64,000 bases of DNA from Oreohelix idahoensis (Eukaryota; Mollusca; Gastropoda; Stylommatophora; Oreohelicidae), in NCBI GenBank assembly GCA_024509875.1, contig JAMPIV010008530.1:1-64000 (forward strand), read 5' to 3'. The position numbers and the translations under genes were made by a program. Under the pieces are notes generated by a model. The model did no database searches. It was given only the letters and a program-made list of their open reading frames with translations, and was not told the origin of the DNA. Shown here in pieces: positions 9,893 to 21,432 of the stretch; the stretch's first letter is position 1; each line of letters starts with the position of its first letter.

Positions 9893-10940
9893 GTTCCTCT
9901 TCTACTGTGAAGTGTAGAGGTTTGGCAGAGAGAGCACCAAACTATCCTATTGGCTGTCTTCCTCCTAGCCTGGTTCCATTCTAGTCCTCGATCCTTCAAA
10001 GATTATCTAATGTTGTCCTCCCAGCGGACTCTGGGTCGTCCTTGAGGTCTGGATCCCTGGCTAGTAGTTTTCCATGCATGTCTTGGTAGCCGATCTTCTC
10101 CCATTCTGCAGACATGGCCAAACTATCTTAGTTGGGACTGTTCTACTTGGGTCTGCAGGGGTTGGGTTTTTAGGCCTTGACGTATCGTCTAGTTGCAGAC
10201 CACATCTCTTCTTGTTACTTCAATCATCTTCCTCAAATACCTCATTTCTGAGGTTTGGATCTGGCTTTTGTGGGTTGTAGTCATTGTCCATGACTTGCAT
10301 CCATACATTAAGACTGGGACATATGTGAAGCGGTATACAGCCATCTTTGTATTCTTACCAGCCTCTCTCTTGCTGAGGAATCCTTGATTTATCGCCTGAA
10401 AAAGTCTTTCAGGTGCTGCTTTTCAGGTAGCCAACTTTTCTTTGATGCCTTCCTTCCGGTCTGTGACAGTTCCGAGGTATTTAAAGTGGTTGACCTGCTC
10501 CAGGACCTATTCTCCCAGCTTAATCTGATGTACTCTTTCCTCTCATGATATCACCATGGTTTTTGTTTTAGAGCTGCTGATGACCATCCATCTCTTCTCC
10601 AGCTTTTCCTTCCAGACTTGCAGGTTGGATTGGAGAAGATTTAGCAATCAGGGCAACATCATCAGCAAATGCCAGCTCTGAAATATAGACCTGTCTCATC
10701 TTCCAGTACCCCACTGAATACTTTCTTGTCTTCTCCTTACATGCCTTGATGACATTGTCCATGAGGAGTATGAAAAGACAAGGTGACAAGATATCACCTT
10801 GTCTTATATCAGTGGTGGGAAAATCAAACTTTTATTTGAATGCTCATTTCAGTGATCTCATAAAATTCAGAGTTATCTTAAAAGTCTCTTTCACTGTGCT
10901 TATGGGATGCAGAGAAAATCTTGTTGGTCTTGTTTAAATT
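9893..10940 (-). mobile_element. LINE fragment (GHVCRMG family) in the first intron
   Basis: On the - strand, RT motifs are visible: 'DIRQGDILSPCLFILLMD' near 10800 and 'ISELAFADDVALIAKS' (the FADD catalytic box) near 10690. The C-terminal tail with 'RDPDLKDDPES' lies near 10040, running to the family's 3' end at about 9893. Frames change several times. This is the longest copy of the family in the window and shows it carries a standard LINE reverse transcriptase. It is antisense to the zinc-finger gene. Confidence 0.82.
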
Positions 10941-11494
10941 CTACGATTAGCCAACTAACAAAGACCTGAACCACCTACTCCTGATGCATCTTGGAAACTT
11001 GCAACTTCCAGTTAGCCTTGCTAATGCTCAGGGATCAGGTAATCATGGCAGAGTGTGCCATGATTCTCATGTAGAAGAACAAGTATAGAAGCCATCATTG
11101 CACATTATATTGGGGGGAGAGGGGAGATCACTTGAGCCTAGACTTTTTACTTTTACCTGAGTGACTGAGTACAAGTAGATCTCACATTGGCTAGTTGGCA
11201 GGTGAAGGAAACTGGGAAGTGGCTAATTGAAGGGTATGATGATTCCTTGAGAGAGCTCATAACCAGAGCACAATATTTTAGCCATGCATGTTTAGAAAAA
11301 TTCCCCTGACCATCTTGTACGGCAATAAATGCAAAAATGCCACCCTGTCCTTCTGTAGCTGGAAACCAGATATTAAGGCTCCTTCAAATGTTTGCCAAGC
11401 CACGTTATAACACACAGTACAGAAACTGGAGCTTTTAACTCCAAAAAGTTTCAGGGTGGCAGAAAAGCCACAAGAAAAGCTAAGATCTACAATG
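10941..11494. other. Intron sequence without recognised features
   Basis: Between the LINE fragment and the second mariner there is unique intron DNA of the zinc-finger gene. No domain, terminal repeat or tandem repeat was recognised. Confidence 0.5.
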
Positions 11495-11704
11495 TACAAG
11501 GTTTGCTCAGAAAGTAATGCCCCACATTTTTTTTCCCTCATCCCGGAATAAACATAGCAAAGCAAAAATTTACACGTAGCAACATTGATGTTTCCTGCGT
11601 ACATGTGCTTAATTGCACGGTCATCCGACAGCGCCACTGTAGTAGTCTGTGAAAATAGCGTCTGTGTTTGACTTGCGTTACAAATAATGAGCTGTAATTG
11701 AATT

Positions 11705-12180
11705 CTTGGTGGCGGAGAAAGAAAGTGTGGGGAACATTCACAAACATTTGTGTTCTGTGTATAGAAGTTGTGCAGTTGATAGGAGTACCGTTGGACGCTG
11801 GGTTCAGAGAGTTAAGGCTTCAGGAAGTGGACAGACGGAGCTGCATGATCGGCCATGGTCTGGACGTCCTGCCACAGCCACCAGCCCAGATATGTTGTCT
11901 GAAAACTCAGGAGGCAATCGCCAAATTTGGTTGGACTGTGCTACCCCATCCCCCCTGTAGTCCTGATCTGGTGCCCTCCGATTTTCATCATTTTAAGCCA
12001 CTGAAGAATGCACTGCGCAGGACAAGGTTTGAAGATGACGAGAACGTGATTCGTGCAGTGAGGACATGGCTATGTGAACAGGAAATGAGCTGGTACAGGG
12101 AAGGAATGCATGCCCTTGTTTTGCGCTGGTGTAAGGCCGTAGAAGTGGATGGAGATTATGAGGAAAAAAAGCATGTGTAA
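11705..12180 (+). pseudogene. Mariner 2 transposase with central deletion
   Basis: The N-terminal part reads 'VAEKESVGNIHKHLCSVYRS' and 'DRSTVGRWVQRVKASGSGQ' (helix-turn-helix) to 'TSPDML'. It is followed directly, in another frame, by 'EAIAKFGWTVLPHPPCSPDL', 'VPSDFHHFKPLKNALRR' and 'DGDYEEKKHV'. The first two catalytic aspartates (the GDETW and HDNA boxes) are deleted; only the third ('SPDLVPSDFH') remains. The deletion removes roughly a third of the gene, so this copy was nonautonomous before the later insertions. Confidence 0.88.
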
Positions 12181-12419
12181 AGGATACATCCAGTTATACT
12201 GTGCGGGAATTTCATACATTGTGTCAGCAATAGACCTACGCTAGCATTATCCGTGCTATTGTTAGAATGAGATAAGCAGTTAGGACAGCTCATAAAAGAA
12301 AAAATAATGAATGAAAATAATAATAATTGTTACTGACAACAGTTCAAGGTAACAGCTCACGTTTATTAACACATTAACTACCGAATTAAAAAACACACTG
12401 TGGCCGAATTAAATTTTGT

Positions 12420-14215
12420 TCCCATTTTCATTCTGTAGGTGTATGAAGAATTTAATCTGTAGTTTTCTTAATTTTAAACATATTTTTATGAATTATATGT
12501 CATTTTAATGATAAATGAATGTACTGTTGCATAAAGCTGATAAAAAGGAAAGTTTACTTAATATGGTAGATATTATTAGTAATGTAAAATGATTGACAGA
12601 CAAAATTCAATTCAAATTTGTTTCCAAATTATCAACTTATGTTCAAATTTCTTGTTTCTATGGTAGGTAATACCTTTCTTAAGGTGATTATTATGTAGTA
12701 TATCCAATAACAAGAAAAACAAGCCCAAGAACACACACACTGACTAATATTTACACTATTGGTAACTTACATTATCACACCTATGCCACTTCCCCAAAAA
12801 TGTCTGAAATTTTTTCCTCATTTTCTCCCTGTAAGTGTTTGGAGAACTTAAGCTGCAGATTTATTAATTTTAAACAGATTTTTATTACTGATATGTAAAT
12901 TTGATGATAAATGAATGTACTGTTGCCTAAAGCTGATAAAAGGAAAGTTTACTTAGTATGGTAGATATTATTAGTAATGTAAAATGATTGACAGACAAAA
13001 ATCAATTCAAATTTGTTTCCAAATTATCAACTTATGTTCAAATTTCTTGTTTCTATGGTAGGTAATACCTTTCTTAAGGTGATTATTATGTAATATATCC
13101 AATAACAAGAAAAACAAGCCCAAGAACACACACACTGACTAATATTTACACTATTGGTAACTTACATTATCACACCTATGCCACTTCCCCAAAAATGTCT
13201 GAAATTTTTTCCTCATTTTCTCCTTGTAAGTGTTTGGAGAACTTAAGCTGCAGATTTATTAATTTTAAACAGATTTTTATTACTGATATGTAAATTTGAT
13301 GATAAATGAATGTACTGTTGCCTAAAGCTGATAAAAGGAAAGTTTACTTAGTATGGTAGATATTATTAGTAATGTAAAATGATTGACAGACAAAAATCAA
13401 TTCAAATTTGTTTCCAAATTATCAACTTATGTTCAAATTTCTTGTTTCTATGGTAGGTAATACCTTTCTTAAGGTGATTATTATGTAATATATCCAATAA
13501 CAAGAAAAACAAGCCCAAGAACACACACACTGACTAATATTTACACTATTGGTAACTTACATTATCACACCTATGCCACTTCCCCAAAAATGTCTGAAAT
13601 TTTTTCCTCATTTTCTCCTTGTAAGTGTTTGGAGAACTTAAGCTGCAGATTTATTAATTTTAAACAGATTTTTATTACTGATATGTAAATTTGATGATAA
13701 ATGAATGTACTGTTGCCTAAAGCTGATAAAAGGAAAGTTTACTTAGTATGGTAGATATTATTAGTAATGTAAAATGATTGACAGACAAAAATCAATTCAA
13801 ATTTGTTTCCAAATTATCAACTTATGTTCAAATTTCTTGTTTCTATGGTAGGTAATACCTTTCTTAAGGTGATTATTATGTAGTATATCCAATAACAAGA
13901 AAAACAAGCCCAAGAACACACACACTGACTAATATTTACACTATTGGTAACTTACATTATCACACCTGTGACACTTCCCAAAAAATGTCTGAAATTTTTT
14001 CCTCATTTTCTCCCTGTAAGTGTTTGGAGAACTTAAGCTGCAGATTTATTAATTTTAAACAGATTTTTATTACTGATATGTCATTTTGATGACAAATGAA
14101 TGTACTGTTGCCTAAAGCTGATAAAAGGAAAGTTTACTTAACATGGTAGATATTATTAGTAATGTAAAATGATTGAAAGAAAGAAAAAGCATGCAACATT
14201 TTCTTTAAATTATCA
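12420..14215. repeat. 395-bp tandem repeat in the piggyBac element, about 4.5 copies
   Basis: The marker attatcacacct recurs at 12771, 13166, 13561 and 13956, exactly 395 bp apart. The inner copies are nearly identical, while the outermost are more diverged: the first start has 'ctgtagttttctt', and the last has 'cctgtgacact'. This is what unequal exchange within the array would give. The repeat has no coding capacity. Confidence 0.96.
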
Positions 14216-14310
14216 ACTTACCTGGAACTTGCTTGTTCCTGAGGCAGCTAATTTCTTTTCTTGTGAATCCAGTAGAAAATTTTGGTTCCACCATTTTCTT
14301 CCACCATTTT

Positions 14311-15548
14311 CTAGTTTTTTCTTTGGAAATTGCCATAGTAAGCTACCATTTGATCATTGTGGTCACATCCATTCATGCAAAAATTGTACTGGTGTACTGG
14401 TTTGGGTTTTTCGACTAAGTTGTGACGTCGAGTTGTGACTTGCACCATCTCAACTGATGTTTCAGTGGACACAACAATACATGGTTTCTTTGCATGGTGG
14501 CCCTTCCCAATTCCTTGCAGCAAGAAATCAAATACCTTCACCGCCTGACTTGTTGTAGAGTCATTAGCAAGAATATATGATATATTCTTCCCAAAGTATG
14601 TCAATACAGAATAGACATATCCAGTGGCAGAATCACACAATCCAAAGGTCTTAATGTGATTCTTGCTTGGCTTTGTTGCATTGTACTGCTTGTGTTTCCA
14701 GCGTCCATTATACCCAGTAACCATTTCATCAATGGCTAAATTCTGAAATGGATAAAATGCATCCTGGAACTTCGCAACGAGCAAATTTAAAAAAGGCTCT
14801 ATTTTGTCCTTCCCTTCTGAATCAGCATCTCCAACATGCATCATTGTATGGTAAATTATTTCAAACCTAGATCTTGAAAACATATTGCCATACCAGGGTG
14901 TATAATTATGAGGTGTATGTGCCCAATAATCTTTTAGCGATGGTTTTTTATCTAAACCCATCGCAGTTGTTACTGCGAAAAATTTCAAAAGCTCATAGTC
15001 AGTGACAGATTTCCAAGCAGCAGATGAAGATCTGTTTGAAGATGGGGGTTTTGAATTCTTTACATCAGCATAGTCATTTATTACTTTGACCAAAGAATGT
15101 AAAACATCTGGTGTCAGCAATGTAAGCCAGCAATCAAGCACAGAGGAAGTTGCATCAAGATTTGCTTGCAAACCTGGTTCATGAGTTGGATCAAAATAAA
15201 AACAATTCGTTGTTTCACCCTCAGTCACTTGCTCCCATTATTCTCTTATTTTAGTTAGGCCAAGCCCTTATTTCCTGCACTATTGGTAACTCTAACCAAG
15301 GTTTTCGCTCTTTTACAACCCACCGATGGCCCAGGACTTCTAATATCTTCGCTATCTTCATTGCTTGAATTGTCACTACTACTGTTATCACTGCCAGAAA
15401 ATTCACTACCTGAATAAATGTCCACATTGTTTTCACTGTCCTCCTCGTCGCTAGAACTATCAATCAATTGCTGAAATAAGTTTCTAGCCTGTTCAGCAGT
15501 TAGACGAGGTGTACATGCATTTTTTGTGGCACTATCATTCGTTGCCAC
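14311..15548 (-). pseudogene. piggyBac-like transposase, internally deleted
   Basis: The N-terminal frame (15548-15255) has an acidic serine-rich stretch ('SSSDEEDSENN'), usual for the family. A stop and frame change near 15240 separate it from the catalytic part (15228-14311, 305 residues). There the first aspartate lies in 'LAIDEMVTGYNGR' (about residue 167) and the second in 'LCDSATGYVYS' (about 199). After 'GIGKGHH' (241-245) the expected VYxDNFYTS block with the third aspartate is missing, and the chain jumps to 'KPVHQYNFCMNGCDHNDQM'. The cysteine-rich C-terminal tail is also gone. The protein would be inactive in cleavage. Confidence 0.9.
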
Positions 15549-16825
15549 AGTAAACAGTTTTGCGATTTGGTAACTAACCTGAAACGTGTGATAAATATGA
15601 ATATAATATCAATATTGAGAGGCACAAATTTACCCACGCTTTGGAATGTTGTTTTCCGGTGTTAAATTAAAATCTTGAACCAGATCAGAATGTGTTTCAT
15701 CATATATTTCATTCGTTATCTTACTAAACTTAGAAAGCCGATGGGATTGGTTTGCCGTCCAAATGTGTTTCTTTCATGAGCCGCTGACAGTGGCTTGTGG
15801 TAGTTAGTGTGTTAAAAGTGGGTGATCATCTACAGACGTAAATAGAATGTTCGAGAACAGCGAAGCTTGGCCAATGAATTTAATCCAAAAGTATTGGGTT
15901 AACGAATCAGAGAGTGGCACGGGGACACACCACGCTGAAATGACCAGAGGTCATTAGAGTGTGCTGAGGAGATTCGAGCAGCTGTGCGGACAGGTTGTAT
16001 GTCTGTGGTTGTACAGACTGGCTCTCATGAGTATATACATATGTCCAGCTACTTCAAGCAAGTGTTAATCTATCAAGAGATAGATATTATTTCTGTGGTG
16101 TACAGTGAGTGTTTATTTCTATAGGAGATCAGTGGTTATGCTCTCTCTTGTAAGTATCTGACTGTAAGTACATATTATGCATAAGACCAATTCTTGTTCC
16201 AGGAACGTTTGTAGAGGCATGATTAGCCAGTTCACCAAGAGAACTCTATACATATTTAAAAGAAACTGAATGCTGCTGAGGAGCATAAGCACCACAAGTT
16301 TACAGGGTCAGATTTGGAAGACTAAGAATATCTAAAGGAGATAATGTTATAAAGAGGAATAAAAATCTGCAAGATATAGAGCTCATGTAAGAAGTACCAG
16401 TAATGTCCAAGTATCCAACTTTTGACTGTATGCGAGCTCCATTGTTTGAATTACTTTGTCATGCCTGTTAACAGTATTGTGTTATTAAAAGTTTTAATAG
16501 ATCAGCTAGAAGTTGATTTCGTCATTACATGTTGCTGAACTTATACCATTATTGTTCACACTACCACTATATGAGAAGTCACTATAATAACATCAAAGAA
16601 GGAACTGAACGAACCTGGGATATTGAAACGATAGTAATGTCATCCAAGAATTTCCAACTCTGGTGGAGTTGACCAGTCATAATTTAATCTTTAACTTGGA
16701 AGATAAACGGAGAAGTTTAAACTTAGACCACGCCATTACATATGACTAATTGGCGTGGTTACAATTGTGAATAAATAGTTTCAGAGAAAAAAATTGGGGG
16801 CATTACTTTATGAGCAACCCTCGTA

Positions 16826-17123
16826 GATAATGCCTAGGACATTAACTGTGAAAGAGCAAGAAGCTGAGCAGCCATAGCTAAACAATAAATATACCTGCTT
16901 TATATTTGTCTTCATTTATTTTTCCTTAGACTTGTGGTCGCATGCAACATTTTCTGATGATGTAGGCTCAGATGTCTGTTCTGGGGACAATGTGTGACCA
17001 TAGAGCTTGTGTGTGCATGTCCATGCAGGTGTGTGCCAGTCAATTGGTGCTTACTTATATCAAGCATAGTAAATTTGTGTTCCAGTTTTCGAGCTCACTA
17101 AATAATAATTTTTTTTCTTCCAG
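16826..17123. other. Intron sequence before exon B
   Basis: Short unique intron segment. It ends with a strong pyrimidine tract (tttttttcttccag) that is the splice acceptor of exon B. No other feature seen. Confidence 0.5.
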
Positions 17124-17235
17124 ACTCACAACTACACTGAACACCTTGCCACTCACAATCAAATAATTGACATTATGGATACAAAAATACCAGGAATCAA
17201 GACAGTAGAACAGCCTGGTCTGCAGGAAGATGACG
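17124..17235 (+). CDS. Zinc-finger gene, exon B (phase 0 to 1)
   Basis: The acceptor tttttttcttccag ends at 17123, and the donor gtaatg starts at 17236. One frame reads 'THNYTEHLATHNQIIDIMDT', then 'KIPGIKTVEQPGLQEDD', with one base left over. That base plus CT at the start of exon C makes GCT, which is exactly the codon used in the long zinc-finger frame. The DTKI core and the PGL motif also occur in exon A, suggesting the two linker exons are related by duplication. The donor is weaker than consensus. No domain is known for this segment; it would be the acidic linker ahead of the fingers. Confidence 0.68.
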
Positions 17236-17682
17236 GTAATGAAATGGTAGTCATATAGATGAGATCTTTCTTTTTTATTTATAAAAATGTAGACACACAG
17301 TAATAGAAATAAAAGTAAAAATCATGCTGTATGTAGCGATTCACCAGAGTGTCTACAGTAATTTACATTTGTAGTTCATAGCATTTTAGTTCAATGTTAA
17401 GGCTGTCACAGTATGTTTTACAGTTACCATGAGTTAAATACTTCGACTGGGGCAGAACTTTAAAAGCATGAGAGAACTGTGATTAGAACTTCGTGAAAAT
17501 CAGGTCACATGGTATCACATGATCACAAATTATCTTGGGAAGGAAGAACCTTCATGAATTAAGTTCTGTAGCTGACTGCCTACTGGCATGTCACCATTTT
17601 TTAAGCAGGTGTCTTTATCATATCTCATGGCCAACAAGACAGACATTTTCCCATACAGTTGTGGTTAGTCCTGATGTTGTGC

Positions 17683-17828
17683 ATTGGGTGTGTTATTTCC
17701 CTCAGTCTAGGCAGTGACCTTAAGTGTGTTATTTCCCTCAGTCTAGGCAGTGACATTGGGTGTGTTATTTCCCTCAGTCTAGGCAGTGACATTGAGTGTG
17801 TTATTTCCCTCAGTCTAGGCAGTGACCT
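17683..17828. repeat. 36-bp minisatellite, 4 copies
   Basis: 'tgttatttccctcagtctag' starts at 17691, 17727, 17763 and 17799, 36 bp apart, each followed by gcagtgac. It lies in the second intron of the zinc-finger gene. Each unit contains a pyrimidine-AG (tttccctcag) that resembles a splice acceptor, which may be chance. Confidence 0.95.
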
Positions 17829-17929
17829 TGTAGAAGTTTGTAGTTTGAATATTAGACTTATTACTTAACAGCTGTAGTTTTGTTCCATGCTGGATGTTGT
17901 CAGCTGTACGTCTTTCTGTCATGTGACAT

Positions 17930-18275
17930 AACTAGTTTCTCCTGTTGTACAGGCTTGATTATGGTAGTACCATGTGTCAACACCCTTTAGCTCCCCAAGG
18001 AGCACATGCCAAGTCCTCCTGTCCTGTGCCATCCGCTCAAGTTTTTTCCATGTTTTCCTCATCATTTTCACCTCTGTATCCAGTTCTCTTCTCCATGTGT
18101 TTTTTGGTTTACCTCTGCCTCTCTTTCCCTGTGGATTCCAGAACAAGGACTGCCTTGTAATACTATCACCAGGTTTCCTCAATGTGTGTCCTATCCATCG
18201 CCAGCATCTTCTTCTCAACTCTTGTTCCACTGGCACTTGTCTGGTTCTTGTCATCAATTCCACATTTAAGGACAC
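17930..18275 (-). mobile_element. LINE C-terminal fragment (WRWIGHTLRKP family)
   Basis: The - strand encodes 'RRRCWRWIGHTLRKPGDSIT', 'WNPQGKRGRGKPKNTWRREL' and 'MAQDRRTWHVLLGELKGVDT'. This is the well-known tail that follows the reverse transcriptase in a large LINE family of marine invertebrates. The frame is open for 118 codons, so it is less decayed than other LINE pieces here. It sits antisense in the second intron of the zinc-finger gene. A related tail fragment may lie at 24280. Confidence 0.85.
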
Positions 18276-18424
18276 ATGATGTGTCCTTATGTCATATTCT
18301 GGTGATGTTTTGTTATATTAATAAAAGAGATAGTAATTGGATATGTGACCCTTCATCTTATGATACCTGTTACTAGTGTGGTGGCCTTGTCCTGTCTCTC
18401 TTTGTAAAGCTACATTGTTTGCAG

Positions 18425-18675
18425 TTAATGTGGTAACCTTTTTCATCCACTTTGTTGTGTTAGATGTATTTAATTTGCTACACCATTGGACGTTATTATG
18501 GTAACCTTGTTCATCCACTTTGTTGTGTCAAATATATTTGACTTAGTTGTGACTTTCTTTATTCTACTGTTGTCATTTGTTTGTCCAAGATCAGTCACAT
18601 GACATTGCAGTAGTGCTTCATGTGACTTGTCCAAGATCAGTCATGTGACCTTGCAGTGGTGCTTCATGTGACAGG
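18425..18675. repeat. Two short direct duplications
   Basis: 'ggtaacc.tgttcatccactttgttgtgt' occurs near 18432 and 18499. 'cttgtccaagatcagtca.gtgac.ttgcagt' occurs near 18579 and 18627. Each pair differs at a few positions. They look like independent local duplications of about 67 and 47 bp. Confidence 0.7.
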
Positions 18676-20190
18676 TTGTTTTACATAATGAAGTTACCAG
18701 CCCTATGCACATGCTCGTGTTAAATGTCATGTATGACATGCATGAGGTGCAGTAGTCCAGTCTTTGTTTTATTGGTCTCCCACGAGACCCCCAGGAACTA
18801 CGATGGGTATAGAATATTACAAGTTGATGTAATCTGATCATCAGAAGAACTATCAAATAAGTGTATTGGTCCTTTTTTTTTAATCCCTAACACTCCTAGT
18901 GTCAGCCTCCCATTGTTGTTGTTCTCATCTGTGCTGAAAATTGAACCCATTCCAACTTAGTTGTGACTTTCCAAATCCACTCCTGGTTTTATCCATTCTG
19001 TGGTGCCTTGGCAGTTGGTTTCAGAGTATTATGAGCTCTACTCGGCTTATGATTTGATTAGTTTTTGCCATTTTTTTACTCTCATCTGTACTGTTGCCTG
19101 TACTTACTTGTTTTTGGATGTCCGCATAATTGTTTTCACATCCAGTCATCTGTGTCAGCGCACTGGTAAAGGGTATTCTTCAACAATATAATACACAGTA
19201 CTACCGCTGCACGAAAGGACTTTATATGGGAGAGCACAATAGACTCATAAACACAAGAGATGCCACCCAAGCAACGGTGGCACAAGAATGGAAGTCTTAA
19301 TCAGCAACTATCCCTTTTTATTTACATAAACAAGACATGGCTAAATAGTGTCGTTGTAAAATACAAAATACATGCTTGCTACCAATGCAAATCGTAAGAT
19401 AGATATAAATTGTCAAATAAACCTGACGATCAAGTCTGACCACCACGCAGCATAATGTGTGGAGAGGCAAGCTACAGTATAACATTCTCATTGAGATACT
19501 AAAATGCTCACAGCGAACACAGCTGTCAACTTAGAGGAGGAAAAAAAGTTCTACAGCAGAGCAAATATCCCAGGACTGTATCAATAATGGCAACTAGTCA
19601 CTGTTTCCCCATTTAGCCGAAAAATCATGGTATAAAATACCGGCTTTCCACAGTGCGTCTCTTCATGATGATGACCAAGACTCATCTGTTTTAACGGCCT
19701 CATTTTGCACCAAAATTCAACCTTGTCATGTGACATAACATGACTGGTTGATTGTGCCGTATTGAGTTTCTTTCACGGCCCAGGAAAACACAGCTTGGCT
19801 TCCAACCAAGCATACTAGTCAAAACGGCAGTAAAAACATACCGTGACAATCTGAGAGAAAATTCTTTTCTTCCAATGGCTGAAAAGTAGAAGTTTCGCTG
19901 AGTTCCTAGAGCAATTACTCTTCTCTGTGCAAATACTCAAAGACTTGGGGCCAATTTCGCAGCACACATATCATAGTGTCTCACATAGACATAATTATGT
20001 ACACAACATCAACAACACTCACCCGCAAGTGGTGATGTTATAATTGCTCTCAACTTAGACATATTGCTTACCAGTATCCAAAATGTTGTAACTATAACAC
20101 CAATCACCAACATAGACTCCCAGTGCAGAATAATTATAGACAACAAACATATATACAACCACGACATTTCTCTCAACATCTAAATCACCA
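18676..20190. other. Second intron, unassigned
   Basis: About 1.5 kb with no recognised coding motif. The segment 19200-20120 differs in texture from its surroundings (lower T content, many short 'acaac' and 'gcaa' words). It could be an antisense LTR or other element end, but no matching terminal repeats were found. Confidence 0.45.
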
Positions 20191-20194
20191 ATAC

Positions 20195-20610
20195 AGATCG
20201 TGTTTAGACCATAAGTCGAGGATTCCTCAGCAAAAGAGAAGCAGTCTTTACATATGGATGCGGGTCATGGGCAATGAACCCACAAAACCCAGCTCCAAAC
20301 TTGAGAAGTGAGGTATCTGAGAAAGCGGGTTGAAGTAACAAGATGAGTAACCAGATGATATGGGAAGACCTCAAAACCCACCCCCTGCAGACCCAAGTAG
20401 AACAGTCCCAACTATGATGGTCTGGCCGTGTCTACAGAATGGGAAAAGATCGGCTACCATGATAAGCATGGGAAACTAAGAGCCAGGGATGCAGACCTCC
20501 AGGATGACCCAGAGTCTGCTGGGAGGACAACATTAGACAGTCTCTTCTTTGAAACCTCTACACGTCACAACAGAAGAGGATGACTAATTTAGTTAATGAC
20601 ACAAAATGAT
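20195..20610 (+). mobile_element. 3' end of a LINE (GHVCRMG family)
   Basis: The + strand carries broken frames with 'LRKRVEVTR', 'KTSKPTPCRPK' and 'RVYRMGKDRLP', then 'DADLQDDPESAGRTTLD', the same C-terminal order as at 33470 (antisense there). It ends at gaggatgacta near 20587. Stops interrupt every block. It is in the sense orientation within the second intron of the zinc-finger gene. Confidence 0.75.
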
Positions 20611-21432
20611 GAGCTTTGGTAGTTTTGAAATTTCGAATTTCAAATGTCAGCCTCCAGGTGAATGAGAAATAGTGTCAAATGGTTAACTGTAACCCTGTAG
20701 CCTAGCATTTAACTTACTTGTAAGTAATAAGCAGCTAAAAAAACATACCTGGTTTTGAGAATTAAAAAAAAAATTGATTGACACAACTGCAAACTATGGT
20801 AGTTATTAATTGTGAGTTTACCTACTTGTTGATCTTAAGATGTGTGACATAGCGACATGTATCCAGTATTTGGTAAATGTGATGGCAGAATTAAATTCTG
20901 TTGTGCTATTTATTTGCAATGAAACATTAAATAAATTTTCAAACATAAGTAACCTGCATGACAGAAGATATGACAGATGTGACCTTCACATGTGGTTGCA
21001 GTGACCCTCACAAGTGATGCACCATGACAAATATTTTTATTTGTTTATGTAGCTTTATTATTGTTTTGTAACAAAAAGACTTGATTTTCAGGGGTTTTTG
21101 TTTGTTTGTTTGTTTGTTTGTTTTATATTGGAGTTTTGGATAAAGAGTTCTGGACTTGTAGAGGCAAAGTAGATTTGTAAAGATGATAATGTAAACAGTT
21201 GCAAAAAAAAATAAAAGTTAATGCATTGAATGAAGAGAAGGAGCTGTGTTTATTTGACTGAAACATATTGAAGATATAGAATGAAATATTATGCTGCCAA
21301 AACATCTGATGATCCACCATTTTAAATTTTTATTAAGCTAAGATTAGAGGAATTACAGCATGTAAGACGTCAAATAATTGACTGTATACCATGAGTTATT
21401 TATTTACTTATGTCTATCTAAATCCCATACAG
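20611..21432. other. End of second intron
   Basis: Unique AT-rich intron with a (tttg)n run near 21100-21122. It ends in tgtctatctaaatcccatacag, the acceptor used by exon C. The pyrimidine tract is only moderate. Confidence 0.5.

Larger units (their letters stand above)
12370..15811 (-). mobile_element. piggyBac-like DNA transposon, 3442 bp
   Basis: TTAA stands on both sides (12366-12369 and 15812-15815), the exact target site of piggyBac elements. The termini are cacattaactacc and, in reverse complement on the right, cacactaactacc. The transposase is on the - strand at 14311-15548. Between the left end and the gene there are 4.5 copies of a 395-bp tandem repeat. Internal deletions in the gene make it nonautonomous. 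It lies within the first intron of the zinc-finger gene, antisense to it. Confidence 0.92.
12176..16763. mobile_element. Probable solo LTR inside mariner 2, split by piggyBac
   Basis: Mariner sequence stops after 'gaaaaaaagcatg' and resumes at 'attgtgaataaatag'. The intervening sequence begins TGTAAAGGATAC and ends GGTTACA, the TG...CA form of an LTR. Without the piggyBac it is about 1.14 kb. It contains no coding region, and a T-rich/A-rich stretch near 16490 could hold processing signals. A clean target duplication is not visible, so the LTR assignment is an inference from ends and length. Confidence 0.45.
11497..16823 (+). mobile_element. Mariner element 2, split by nested insertions
   Basis: The left end caaggtttgctcagaaagta and the reverse complement of the right end cgagggttgctcataaagta are matched terminal repeats (both continue atgcccc). 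TA flanks lie at 11495-11496 and 16824-16825. Only about 680 bp at the left and 60 bp at the right are mariner. Everything between about 12176 and 16763 is later insertion. The ends show this was one element and not two. Confidence 0.85.

Noticed and set aside
9703..9984. 93-codon frame covering exon A
   Set aside because: It reads through the splice acceptor and donor into intron and LINE sequence; only 9781-9849 is supported as coding.
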